Source: Gemmobacter sp.
GTDB lineage: Bacteria > Pseudomonadota > Alphaproteobacteria > Rhodobacterales > Rhodobacteraceae
DNA length: 24,477 nt
NCBI GenBank assembly: GCA_030656535.1
Contig: JAUSPL010000423.1
Coordinates: forward strand, 1-24,477
Direction: 5' to 3'
Shown piece after piece: positions 8,190 through 15,410 of the stretch. A program made the position numbers and the translations under genes. Positions within the stretch are counted from its first letter, which is position 1. Every line of letters begins with the position of its first letter. Below the pieces are notes generated by a model that searched no databases, was not told the DNA's origin, and was given only the letters and a program-made list of their open reading frames with translations.

Positions 8190-9209
8190 ATGGCCTTTGC
8201 CACGGACACACCCCACATGACCCCCGCAGTCGAGTTTCAATCTGTCTCGCGCCATTTCGGCGCTGTCCGTGCCGTCGACGGTGTCAATCTGACCGTGGCC
8301 GAAGGCGAGTTCTTTGCCATGCTTGGTCCGTCGGGGTCGGGCAAGACCACCTGTCTGCGGCTGATCTCGGGCTTTGAGAAACCGACCGCCGGGGTCATCC
8401 GCATCTTTGGCCAAGACAGTGGCAATACACCCCCGAACCGCCGAAACGTGAACACGGTGTTTCAGGACTATGCGCTGTTTCCCCACATGAACGTGCGCGA
8501 CAATGTAGCCTACGGGCTGATGGTCAAGGGCATTGACCGCCGCACCCGCCATGCCAAGGCCGAGGAAATACTGGCCGTCGTGAAACTGGACGACTACGGC
8601 GACCGAAAGCCGGGCCAGCTGTCCGGCGGGCAGCGCCAGAGGGTCGCCCTGGCCCGCGCATTGGTCAACGAGCCACAGGTATTGCTGCTGGATGAACCTC
8701 TTGGCGCGCTTGACCTGAAACTGCGCGAGGCGATGCAGGATGAGCTGAAGTCCCTGCAACAGCGGCTGGGCATCACCTTCATCTTTGTCACCCACGATCA
8801 GGGCGAGGCCTTGTCGATGGCCGACCGTGTCGCCGTATTTGCAGACGGCAAGATCGCCCAGATCGGCACCCCATCCGAGGTCTATACCCGACCCCGAACC
8901 CGCTTTGTCGCCGATTTCGTGGGCTCGTCGAATGTTGTGGCGCCCGCGATGGCCAAGGCCTTGGGCGGCCCCGAGGCATGGGCCAGCCTGCGCCCCGAAA
9001 GCATCCGCCTGCTGCCTTGGTCCAAGTCCGAAATCAGGGGCTCGGTCACGGCAATGCGTTACCTTGGGTCAGGGACGCGGGTTGCGGTCACGCTTCCCGT
9101 CGGGGAAATCAGCGTGCTGGTGCCTGCCGGGTTGCCGCTTCCGAACATCGGGGACAGCGTCGGCTTGATGCTGGCCCCCAATGCCCTGCACCCGCTGGAC
9201 GGTGCATGA
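8190..9209 (+). CDS. Polyamine ABC transporter ATP-binding protein (PotA-like)
   Basis: A cytoplasmic ATPase of 339 residues with a full motif set: Walker A GPSGSGKT (46-53), Q-loop in TVFQDYALFPHMNV, signature LSGGQ (144-148), Walker B LLLDEP with catalytic Glu169, and H-loop His202 in FVTHDQGEAL. A C-terminal TOBE-type regulatory region follows (about 265-339, including LRPESIRLLP). The ATG at 8190 is preceded by GAGG at 9 nt; an alternative start is the in-frame ATG at 8217, nine codons later. The stop overlaps the start of the first permease gene (ATGA at 9206-9209). The polyamine assignment comes from the neighbouring binding protein and PatD homologue. Confidence 0.93.
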   Translation: MAFATDTPHMTPAVEFQSVSRHFGAVRAVDGVNLTVAEGEFFAMLGPSGSGKTTCLRLISGFEKPTAGVIRIFGQDSGNTPPNRRNVNTVFQDYALFPHMNVRDNVAYGLMVKGIDRRTRHAKAEEILAVVKLDDYGDRKPGQLSGGQRQRVALARALVNEPQVLLLDEPLGALDLKLREAMQDELKSLQQRLGITFIFVTHDQGEALSMADRVAVFADGKIAQIGTPSEVYTRPRTRFVADFVGSSNVVAPAMAKALGGPEAWASLRPESIRLLPWSKSEIRGSVTAMRYLGSGTRVAVTLPVGEISVLVPAGLPLPNIGDSVGLMLAPNALHPLDGA

Positions 9210-10150
9210 TGACGACCAACCGCGCCATATTGCCCGAACGCGGTCTTGGCGACCGGCTGTCGGCGCTGTTCTGGCGCAAGCCAAACCTGTTGCTGGTGCT
9301 GTTGCTGGCGCCGCCGGTGCTCTGGTTGGGGGTGGTTTATCTTGGCTCTCTGGTCGCACTATTGATCCAGAGCTTTTACTCCATCGACGAATTTTCCGGT
9401 GTCATCGTGCCGGAATTCACCCTGGCGACCTATGCTGAACTTTTGCGGCCCTCCAATTTCGACATCATCGTGCGAACTGTGACGATGGCGGCTGCGGTTA
9501 CGCTGGGGGCCGCCGTGATCGGATTTCCGCTGGCCTATTTTGCGGCCCGCTATGCGCGCGGCAAATGGAAGGCTGTGTTCTATCTTGGCATCATGCTGCC
9601 CTTGTGGTCGTCCTATCTGGTCAAGGTCTATGCGTGGAAGCTGATCCTGGCCAAAGAGGGGATCATCGGTTGGGCGGTCGAAGGGCTTGGCGGCTCGGCC
9701 GTGTTGAACAGCGTGCTGGCCTTGCCGGTCATCGGGGGCACTTCGTTGTCCACATCCTATATCGGCACCTGGCTTGTGTTCTTGTATGTCTGGCTGCCCT
9801 ACATGATCTTGCCGATGCAGGCGTCGCTGGAACGGGTGCCGGTATCGATGCTTGAGGCGTCCAGCGACCTTGGCGCGACACGCTGGCAGACCTTTCGCAC
9901 CGTCGTGTTTCCGCTGGCCATGCCGGGGATCATAGCGGGGTCGATCTTCACCTTTTCGCTGACGTTGGGCGATTACATCATCCCGCAGATCATCGGATCG
10001 TCGCGCCGGTTCATCGGACAGGCTGTGTATCAGTTGCAAGGCACCGCCGGCAACGTACCCTTGGCCGCCGCCTTTGCCGTGGTCCCCATCGTCATCATGG
10101 TGGTCTATCTGACCATCGCGCGCAGAAAAGGGGCGTTCGATGCACTCTGA
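9206..10150 (+). CDS. Polyamine ABC transporter permease (PotB-like)
   Basis: An inner-membrane permease of 314 residues with about six transmembrane helices, the first at about residues 29-54 (LLLVLLLAPPVLWLGVVYLG). The cytoplasmic EAA loop that contacts the ATPase is present: EASSDLGATRWQTFRTVVFP, starting at residue 217, followed by GDYIIPQIIG, characteristic of PotB-type permeases. The frame stays open upstream to 8978 inside the ATPase gene, but the start at 9206, overlapping the ATPase stop, gives a normal N-terminus; the ATG at 9209 is equally possible. It pairs with the next permease to form the channel. Confidence 0.93.
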   Translation: MMTTNRAILPERGLGDRLSALFWRKPNLLLVLLLAPPVLWLGVVYLGSLVALLIQSFYSIDEFSGVIVPEFTLATYAELLRPSNFDIIVRTVTMAAAVTLGAAVIGFPLAYFAARYARGKWKAVFYLGIMLPLWSSYLVKVYAWKLILAKEGIIGWAVEGLGGSAVLNSVLALPVIGGTSLSTSYIGTWLVFLYVWLPYMILPMQASLERVPVSMLEASSDLGATRWQTFRTVVFPLAMPGIIAGSIFTFSLTLGDYIIPQIIGSSRRFIGQAVYQLQGTAGNVPLAAAFAVVPIVIMVVYLTIARRKGAFDAL

Positions 10151-10949
10151 CGCCCGGCCACCGCTGACGCTGACGCTTGCCGCCATCGGGGCGTTGCTGT
10201 TCTTGCACCTGCCGATCCTGCTGATCTTTCTGTACGCCTTCACCACCGAGGAGCGCACCTACCAGTTCCCGCCACCCGGTCTGACCACCGAATGGTTCGC
10301 CGTGGCATGGAACCGCGCCGACATCTGGCCGCCGCTGTACCTGTCGTTGCGGGTGGCTGCGGTTTCGACGGCGCTGGCGCTGATCCTTGGGACGCTGTGT
10401 GCGGCGGCCATGGCCAAGGCGCGATTCTTTGGCCGTGACCAGATCTCCTTGCTGATCATACTTCCCATCGCGCTGCCCGGCATCATCACCGGCATGTCGC
10501 TGCGGTCGGCCTATGCGATCATGGACATCCCGTTTTCGACCTTTACCATCATCCTTGGCCACGCGACGTTTTGCATCGTGATCGTGTTCAACAACGCGGT
10601 GGCCCGGTTCCGCCGCTTGTCTGGATCGATTGTCGAGGCGTCAATGGACCTTGGCGCCAACGGGTTTCAGACCTTTCGCCATGTGCTGCTGCCCAACCTT
10701 GGGTCGGCCCTGCTGGCGGGCGGAATGCTGGCCTTTGCGCTGTCGTTCGACGAGGTGATCGTCACCACTTTTACCGCAGGCCAGCAATCAACCCTGCCAA
10801 TCTGGATGCTGAACGAACTGGTGCGCCCGCGGCAACGCCCGGTGACCAACGTGGTCGCCATCGTGGTCTTCGTGACGACCTTCATTCCCATCTTGCTCGC
10901 CTATTACCTGACCCGCGGCGGGTCCGAGACCGCCGGCGGGGGCAAATGA
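10140..10949 (+). CDS. Polyamine ABC transporter permease (PotC-like)
   Basis: The second inner-membrane channel subunit, 269 residues with about six helices. The EAA loop reads EASMDLGANGFQTFRHVLLP, starting at residue 166, and is followed by ALSFDEVIVTTFTAGQQSTLPIWM, a strong PotC-type signature. The gene begins 11 bp inside the end of the previous permease gene, so expression is probably coupled. It ends 16 bp before the dehydrogenase start. Confidence 0.93.
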   Translation: MHSDARPPLTLTLAAIGALLFLHLPILLIFLYAFTTEERTYQFPPPGLTTEWFAVAWNRADIWPPLYLSLRVAAVSTALALILGTLCAAAMAKARFFGRDQISLLIILPIALPGIITGMSLRSAYAIMDIPFSTFTIILGHATFCIVIVFNNAVARFRRLSGSIVEASMDLGANGFQTFRHVLLPNLGSALLAGGMLAFALSFDEVIVTTFTAGQQSTLPIWMLNELVRPRQRPVTNVVAIVVFVTTFIPILLAYYLTRGGSETAGGGK

Positions 10950-10965
10950 CCCTAGGGAGGCCAAA

Positions 10966-12399
10966 ATGACCGCCATCGACACCAAACTCTTGATCGGATC
11001 CGGGTTTGAACCCGGCGAGGAAGCCGCCGAACAGGTGCTGAACCCGCGCACAGGTGGCCTGATCCTGGAGGTGGCCGAGGCGTCGACCGCGCAGGTCGAC
11101 CGCGCCGTCGCCGCCGCACGCCGCGCGTTCGGGGGCTGGTCCCGCACCACCCCGGCAGAGAGGTCCGCAGCCCTGTTGCGCATTGCAGACCGGATCGAGG
11201 CCGAGGCCGATGGTTTCGCTGCCCTTGAGGCGCTGAACTGCGGCAAGCCGATCAACGCGGCGCGCAACGACGAAATTCCGGCCATCGTCGATTGCTATCG
11301 GTTCTTTGCGGGTGCCGTCCGCTGCCAATCAGGCGCGGTGGCGGGGGAATACCTTGCCGGGCACACCAGCATGATCCGCCGCGACCCGATTGGGGTCGTG
11401 GCGTCGATCGCACCTTGGAACTATCCGTTGATGATGATGGCCTGGAAGCTTGCCCCCGCCATCGGCGCTGGCAACTGCGTCGTGTTCAAGCCGTCCGAAC
11501 AGACCCCGCTGACCGCGTTGAAAATGGCAAGGATTCTTGCGGACGAGCTGCCCGAAGGTGTGGTCAACGTGATCCCGGGGCGCGGGCATACCGTGGGCAG
11601 CTACCTGATCAACCACCCCGGCGTAGACATGATTTCTCTGACCGGCGATGTGGCGACCGGGAAAAAGATGCTCGACGCCGCCGCCAAGACGGTCAAGCGC
11701 ACGCATCTTGAACTGGGCGGCAAGGCGCCCGTGGTGGTTTTCGACGACGCAGATATAGGGGCCGTGGTCGAGGGCCTGCGCGCCTTTGGGTATTACAACG
11801 CGGGGCAGGACTGCACCGCCGCCTGCCGGATCTATGCCGGGAAAAAGGTCTATGACCGACTGGTCGCCGATCTGACAAGCGCCGTGTCCACCATCGCGCT
11901 GGGTCTGGAGGACGACACCGCCAATGAGATCGGCCCGCTGATTTCCCTGCGCCAGCGCGACCGGGTGGCGTCTTTCGTCAACCGCGCACGCGAATTGCGC
12001 CATGTTCAGGTGACCACCGGCGGTACGGTCATGGAAAACGGGTTCTACTACAAACCAACCGTGATCGCTGGCGCCACACAAGACGATGAAATCGTCCGGC
12101 GTGAGGTGTTCGGCCCTGTGGTGTCCATTACGCCGTTTTCCGACGTCGATCAGGCGATAGATTGGGCCAACGACAGTGACTATGGCTTGGCGTCCTCAGT
12201 GTGGACCCGCGACGTGGGCCGCGCGATGGCAACAGCAGCCCGGCTGCGCTATGGCTGCACATGGATCAATACGCATTTCATGCTGGTGAATGAGATGCCA
12301 CACGGCGGCTTGAAGCAGTCGGGGTATGGCAAGGACCTATCCTCCTATTCGCTGGAGGACTATTCGGTCGTGCGACATGTGATGGTAAAGCATGGCTAA
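10966..12399 (+). CDS. patD: Gamma-aminobutyraldehyde dehydrogenase (PatD-like)
   Basis: An NAD-dependent aldehyde dehydrogenase of 477 residues. It matches E. coli PatD (YdcW) closely from memory over most of its length, including LNCGKPINAARNDEIPAIVD, GHTSMIRRDPIGVVASIAPW and YYNAGQDCTAACRIY. The catalytic Cys is residue 283 (GQDCTAAC) and the general base Glu is residue 249 (LELGGKAP). The enzyme oxidises 4-aminobutanal (1-pyrroline), formed from putrescine, to GABA. A strong GGGAGG lies 6 nt before the ATG. Its place at the end of a polyamine transport operon fits putrescine catabolism; the aminotransferase or oxidase that makes the aldehyde is not in the window. A betaine-aldehyde or wider omega-aminoaldehyde range is possible. 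Confidence 0.9.
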   Translation: MTAIDTKLLIGSGFEPGEEAAEQVLNPRTGGLILEVAEASTAQVDRAVAAARRAFGGWSRTTPAERSAALLRIADRIEAEADGFAALEALNCGKPINAARNDEIPAIVDCYRFFAGAVRCQSGAVAGEYLAGHTSMIRRDPIGVVASIAPWNYPLMMMAWKLAPAIGAGNCVVFKPSEQTPLTALKMARILADELPEGVVNVIPGRGHTVGSYLINHPGVDMISLTGDVATGKKMLDAAAKTVKRTHLELGGKAPVVVFDDADIGAVVEGLRAFGYYNAGQDCTAACRIYAGKKVYDRLVADLTSAVSTIALGLEDDTANEIGPLISLRQRDRVASFVNRARELRHVQVTTGGTVMENGFYYKPTVIAGATQDDEIVRREVFGPVVSITPFSDVDQAIDWANDSDYGLASSVWTRDVGRAMATAARLRYGCTWINTHFMLVNEMPHGGLKQSGYGKDLSSYSLEDYSVVRHVMVKHG

Positions 12400-12520
12400 G
12401 GCCGCGGCGCGGGGGCCCCGCAGAGCCCAACGATTCTGATGAAACAACCTGCAGTCCGTCCAAGACCTGCGTCGCGACCTGCAAGCCGACGGTGTGACAA
12501 AAGACGGTCGCCTGTGATGA

Positions 12521-12781
12521 TCAGTCGGGCAACAAGGCCATTGACCCAGCAAATGACATGCCGTCGGGGGCATCGGTCATTTTCTGGGACCGGACGGAAA
12601 GGGCGTCTTGCAACTGTGCAGCCAGTGCAAGGATTTCTATCGGAACCGGATCAGCCTTGATGGCATTCAAGGCATCGATTCTCAAACGCTGCGCTTTCGT
12701 ATCGAAATACGGCCTCTCACTGTATGTTTCGCCGCACATCCGGCTTCCCACAGCATAATGGACCCAATCAAAATAGCGCAT
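12521..12781 (-). CDS. Small hypothetical protein
   Basis: A possible 86-residue soluble protein that I do not recognise (starts MRYFDWVHYAVGSRMCGETY; helical middle AALNAIK-like DALNAIKADPVPIEILALAA). There is no signal peptide or membrane segment. Codon choice looks like normal coding sequence. An in-frame TGA stands directly before the ATG, which fixes the maximum length, but no good ribosome binding site is visible. It is the only coding candidate between the patD gene and mgtC that looks plausible. Confidence 0.4.
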   Translation of the reverse strand: MRYFDWVHYAVGSRMCGETYSERPYFDTKAQRLRIDALNAIKADPVPIEILALAAQLQDALSVRSQKMTDAPDGMSFAGSMALLPD

Positions 12782-13046
12782 TCAAAGGGTTTCGCCAATA
12801 AGAAGCAGGTCGCACTTCGCGCGATCAAGGCACGGCCGATCTTTGACCGGAATTTGGGCTGATCAGGACGCCGGGCTGCGGCTTGTGAATCGGCTTGATC
12901 ACGTTTCGGCGAATTGGCGCGCGGGGTTCGCCCTGCGCGTCGTCAAGCGGTTGATGAATAAACCACGCGGCAAGATCGACACGGTTGCTTTGTGCGGGTC
13001 TGCATCGCCCGGGCGCAAACGATTGTTCCGAAACGGACGGGCAAAA
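12782..13046. other. Intergenic region downstream of mgtC, no gene seen
   Basis: Together with 12400-12520 this makes up most of a gap of about 650 bp between patD and mgtC. ORFs through it lack recognisable domains or start signals. No terminator with a T-run was found on either strand, though the GC-rich stretch at 12402-12420 can fold into a short stem. Confidence 0.5.
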
Positions 13047-13793
13047 TCATTTCCAGTCAAACTGCCCCGAATTCACGACCGGCGCGATCACGATGCCTGT
13101 GACGCTTTCGATCGCCATCAGATCGGCACTCAGGGCTTGGCAATCATCCTGGCATTTCAGCCATACCGTCGAGGCCAGTTGCAACTCTGGCGCTGCAGGC
13201 TGACCGCTTGACTCGCTCCATTTGCGTGCCAGCGGCTCAAAGCCTTTTGAATGCTTGCGAAGAATTGCCGAAATCTGTTCGACAGGCGTCAAGGCGTCCG
13301 CTTGGCATGCGACAGTTACCGTCACGGTTGCATGCAGTCGGTCAGGGATGATCCAGTGGACCATCCGAAACAGCACAAGCACGACCAGGGTGCTGATGGT
13401 GCCCGCAACCGCGATCCAGAAAAGCCCCGCCCCATACAGAACCCCCAAGGCCGAGACCATCCAGACCGACGCAGCAGTCGTTAGCCCCTGGACCGAACTG
13501 CCTTGACGAAAAATGACACCGGCCCCTAGGAAACCGATGCCGGTCAAAATGCCATGCGCCATGCGCGCCGGGTCGGTGACGATTGTTTGGCCGGGCAAAA
13601 GGTCCATGACCCAGTCAGCCTGCTGCGCCGCCCCCATCATCAGCAATGTCGAACTGAAACACACAAGCGTATGTGTCCGCAGCCCTGCAGCCTTGGCCTG
13701 CAACTCTCGTTCGAACCCGATAGCCGCGCCTGTCAGAATGGACGCGACCATCGGCAGCCAGATCGCGATGTGGTTCAAGTCTGAAAGTTGCAT
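13047..13793 (-). CDS. mgtC: MgtC/SapB family membrane protein
   Basis: An inner-membrane protein of 248 residues. The N-terminal MgtC domain (about 10-145) has four or five helices and the family motifs GAAIGFERELQAKAAGLRTH, GILTGIGFLGAGVIFRQG and VQGLTTAASVWMVSALGV. The C-terminal part (about 150-248) is soluble and matches the ACT-like tail of longer MgtC proteins. Family members are linked to Mg2+ limitation, acid tolerance, and phosphate or membrane-potential control; no transport activity is firmly established. The ATG at 13793 is chosen over the TTG at 13796. The gene starts 11 bp after a small membrane-protein gene, so the two probably form an operon. Confidence 0.9.
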   Translation of the reverse strand: MQLSDLNHIAIWLPMVASILTGAAIGFERELQAKAAGLRTHTLVCFSSTLLMMGAAQQADWVMDLLPGQTIVTDPARMAHGILTGIGFLGAGVIFRQGSSVQGLTTAASVWMVSALGVLYGAGLFWIAVAGTISTLVVLVLFRMVHWIIPDRLHATVTVTVACQADALTPVEQISAILRKHSKGFEPLARKWSESSGQPAAPELQLASTVWLKCQDDCQALSADLMAIESVTGIVIAPVVNSGQFDWK

Positions 13794-13804
13794 CAACAGG
13801 GCGC

Positions 13805-14080
13805 TCAGGGTGTCGCGCCAACGCCCGTGGGCGATCTGGGCGCCGACTCTGCGGGTGCGTCAGGTTCTGCGGGTGCGTCAGGTCCTGTGCCGTCCACCCT
13901 CTCGCCGGTTCTGCCATCAATCTGGGTTGGCGCGCCCTGCGGTGACTCGGCATCGACCACCTCGTTGCTCAGCCACGAAACCATCATGATCGCGCCAAAC
14001 ACGGCGGCGGCCGCAATTCCAAGCAAGGGCCCTTTGTGGCGGCGGATTTGCGCATTCAAATTGGTGTCTGGTTGGCTCAT
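13805..14080 (-). CDS. Small single-pass membrane protein with acidic Pro/Ala tail
   Basis: A 91-residue protein not recognised as a known family. A short basic N-terminus (RRHKG) leads into one transmembrane helix (about 19-38, LLGIAAAAVFGAIMMVSWLS), then a low-complexity tail rich in Asp, Glu, Pro, Ala and Gly, which should face the periplasm by the positive-inside rule. The tail contains a six-residue unit (EPDAPA) duplicated in tandem. GGAG lies 8 nt before the ATG. It sits immediately upstream of mgtC in the same direction, so a role connected to MgtC is possible but unproven. Confidence 0.7.
   Translation of the reverse strand: MSQPDTNLNAQIRRHKGPLLGIAAAAVFGAIMMVSWLSNEVVDAESPQGAPTQIDGRTGERVDGTGPDAPAEPDAPAESAPRSPTGVGATP
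13849..13884. repeat. Tandem 18-bp duplication inside the small membrane-protein gene
   Basis: CTGCGGGTGCGTCAGGTT at 13849-13866 is followed directly by the same unit with one change at 13867-13884. In the minus-strand reading frame it encodes a repeated Pro-Asp-Ala-Pro-Ala-Glu segment and keeps the frame. Confidence 0.9.
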
Positions 14081-14407
14081 TGACCTTGCTCCGTGATTTG
14101 GAAGGGACGCCCCTCAAGAACTTTGAACGGGCCCCCCTCTGGGGAAACAACGGACCACGGCGCAGTTGGTTCCCCTTGTCAGTACAGCACTTCAGGGTTC
14201 TTGTGACATAGTCCCGCTTTGGCAAAGGGGCCGCCGTGGGCAAGATGGCAAAGCTGCGTCCGCCCCCGGCATGGCGACCAAAGGGAGCTTTGGCGCGTGC
14301 AGCAAGGCCACTTGCGCCGATAAGGACATCAGACAAGGACCCCCTTCCGCAGTGAAAAGGGCAAGCATTTCCGCAGCAGCTATCGCCCGGCACAACCTGT
14401 GCCGTCA
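14081..14407. other. Intergenic region upstream of the mgtC pair
   Basis: A gap of 327 bp that should hold the promoter and leader of the mgtC operon. A minus-strand ORF at 14192-14395 starts with GTG and has no recognisable features. The only notable signal is an ECF-sigma-like motif at 14149-14173. Confidence 0.5.
14149..14173 (-). promoter_or_regulatory. ECF-sigma-like promoter motif upstream of the mgtC pair
   Basis: On the minus strand GGAAC (14173-14169) and CGTT (14152-14149) are separated by 16 nt. This matches the general-stress EcfG-type consensus known from alphaproteobacteria. It lies about 70 nt before the start of the small membrane-protein gene. Many Rhodobacterales lack EcfG, so a chance match or another ECF factor must be considered. 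Confidence 0.3.
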
Positions 14408-14677
14408 TCACACCAACCACAAAAAGGCACTTGCGCAGCCTGCCATCCAAACCTGGCCACGCGACCCAAGAACGCCGCCGACCAACAGGATTCCGGCCGC
14501 GAACAACGCGATCGCGATTACCGCCGTGGATCCCAGCATAGGCCGTAGTTCCATTACGGGCATCAGCAGTGAAATGAGCAAACTGGACATCAGCGCCAGA
14601 TAGCTGCCAGGCCAACCTGCCGGGATATGCAACCGCTGCCTCAACAACGGCTCAGTCTTGCGAAGCGAACGGCGCAT
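14408..14677 (-). CDS. Small hypothetical membrane protein
   Basis: A probable 89-residue protein of unknown family. A basic, non-hydrophobic N-terminus (about 1-23) is followed by three hydrophobic stretches: about 27-42 (YLALMSSLLISLLMPV), 48-69 (STAVIAIALFAAGILLVGGVL) and 74-89 (VWMAGCASAFLWLV), ending right at the last helix. The codon choice is normal for the genome, which argues for real coding sequence. No strong ribosome binding site precedes the ATG at 14677, and the lack of homologues I can recall keeps the call tentative. It is transcribed toward mgtC, 327 bp away. Confidence 0.55.
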   Translation of the reverse strand: MRRSLRKTEPLLRQRLHIPAGWPGSYLALMSSLLISLLMPVMELRPMLGSTAVIAIALFAAGILLVGGVLGSRGQVWMAGCASAFLWLV

Positions 14678-14879
14678 GCTTTTGGTAAAGCGGGGTGTGT
14701 TCCGTCCCGGCGCCTGGCGGGAATGATCGTCATCAGGCGAGCGTCGTCGTCACATGCGGTCTGACGGAGGCCGCTGTGGCTGCTGGTTCAGGAAAGACCT
14801 GGCGCGGCTGTCCGTTTGTCGTCTCGTTCGGGCCGCGCTGTCAGGGTGCAGGCAGATCGCAAAGCCGGTTGCCGGTCTT

Positions 14880-15121
14880 TCAGCTGCGCACCCCGTCATT
14901 GGGTGGAATCTTGGGGACCAGCTTCCGTCGCCGACCGGACCGCAGCCGCGCAACATCACGACCCCGTTGCGCCAACTGTGGATCAGATCCGCGAGACGCC
15001 GTTCCCGCTTCAGGTCAACCCCGTTCGTTCAAGGATACGCGCCAAGAAATCGGCCGATCTGACGCAGACTCGATCCCCGCCGCTCTTCGGCAAGGATCGC
15101 GCCACGGTCCTCGGCGTCCAG
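14880..15121 (-). pseudogene. Decayed IS30-family transposase N-terminal fragment
   Basis: Read on the minus strand from 15121, a 30-codon segment gives LDAEDRGAILAEERRG, then SSLRQIGRFLG. This is the N-terminal HTH of IS30-family transposases, whose usual form is 'LxxEDRxxIxxERRRGSSLRxIxxxLGR'. A TAG stands just before it and a TGA just after it. Further along, in another frame, RRRKLVPKIPPNDG (about 14890-14933) resembles the basic Arg/Lys-Leu-Val segment that follows in these proteins. The catalytic DDE region is absent and I could not define inverted repeats. It is an old, frameshifted remnant; the 5' part is well supported, the rest less so. Confidence 0.55.
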
Positions 15122-15308
15122 CTACTTGTATCACCTCGCCATCGCGACATCCTGTGTCCTCTGGGCTGCGGGTGGCGCACTTAGGACCAGAGCCCAAGAC
15201 TTGCGGGTCTGATCAGAATGACATTTGACAAATATATTCATAACCTTAGATCTACTTGCTTAACCCAAAACCGCGATAAGAACTCCTTTCGGCCGAACCA
15301 TGATGTGA

Positions 15309-15335
15309 TAAAAAATCCGCCTGGGTTTCGGATTT
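15309..15335 (-). terminator. Probable terminator of the glp operon
   Basis: On the minus strand AAATCCG (15335-15329) pairs perfectly with CGGATTT (15319-15313) across a 9-nt loop and continues directly into further T residues (a run of six in all). It lies about 76 bp after the last gene of the glycerol operon. The stem is short (7 bp), which limits certainty. Confidence 0.55.
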
Positions 15336-15410
15336 GCAGCCCGCTTCACCTGAACAGGAAACCGATTGTCGCCCCTCGCCCCAAGCCGCCCCTGAACTGA
15401 AGCACGATCC

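Larger units (their letters stand above)
14678..15410. other. Gene-poor region with an IS remnant
   Basis: A gap of 733 bp between the small membrane-protein gene and the end of the glp operon. It contains a degenerate transposase fragment (about 14880-15121), a noticeably AT-rich stretch at about 15220-15320, and a terminator-like hairpin for the glp operon at 15309-15335. Long plus-strand ORFs here are rich in Arg, Pro and Ser and look like non-coding translations. Confidence 0.6.

Noticed and set aside
8978..9205. Upstream extension of the first polyamine permease
   Set aside because: It lies inside the ATPase gene and encodes no permease-like sequence; the overlapping ATGA start at 9206 is typical of operons.
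12402..12420. GC-rich stem after the patD gene as a terminator
   Set aside because: The stem is only about 5 bp with a 3-nt loop and no T-run follows.
14192..14395. 67-codon minus-strand ORF with GTG start
   Set aside because: No ribosome binding site, no recognisable feature and weak coding character.
13917..14615. 232-codon minus-strand ORF overlapping the two small membrane-protein ORFs
   Set aside because: It is in a different frame from the two better candidates, lacks domains and has an atypical Arg/Gly-rich composition.
14695..15228. 177-codon plus-strand ORF in the gene-poor region
   Set aside because: Composition is Arg/Pro/Ser-rich and unlike a protein; it is the antisense of the IS30 remnant.
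15225..15253. TTGACA at the start of the AT-rich stretch as a plus-strand promoter
   Set aside because: No acceptable -10 at the right spacing and no plus-strand gene follows.
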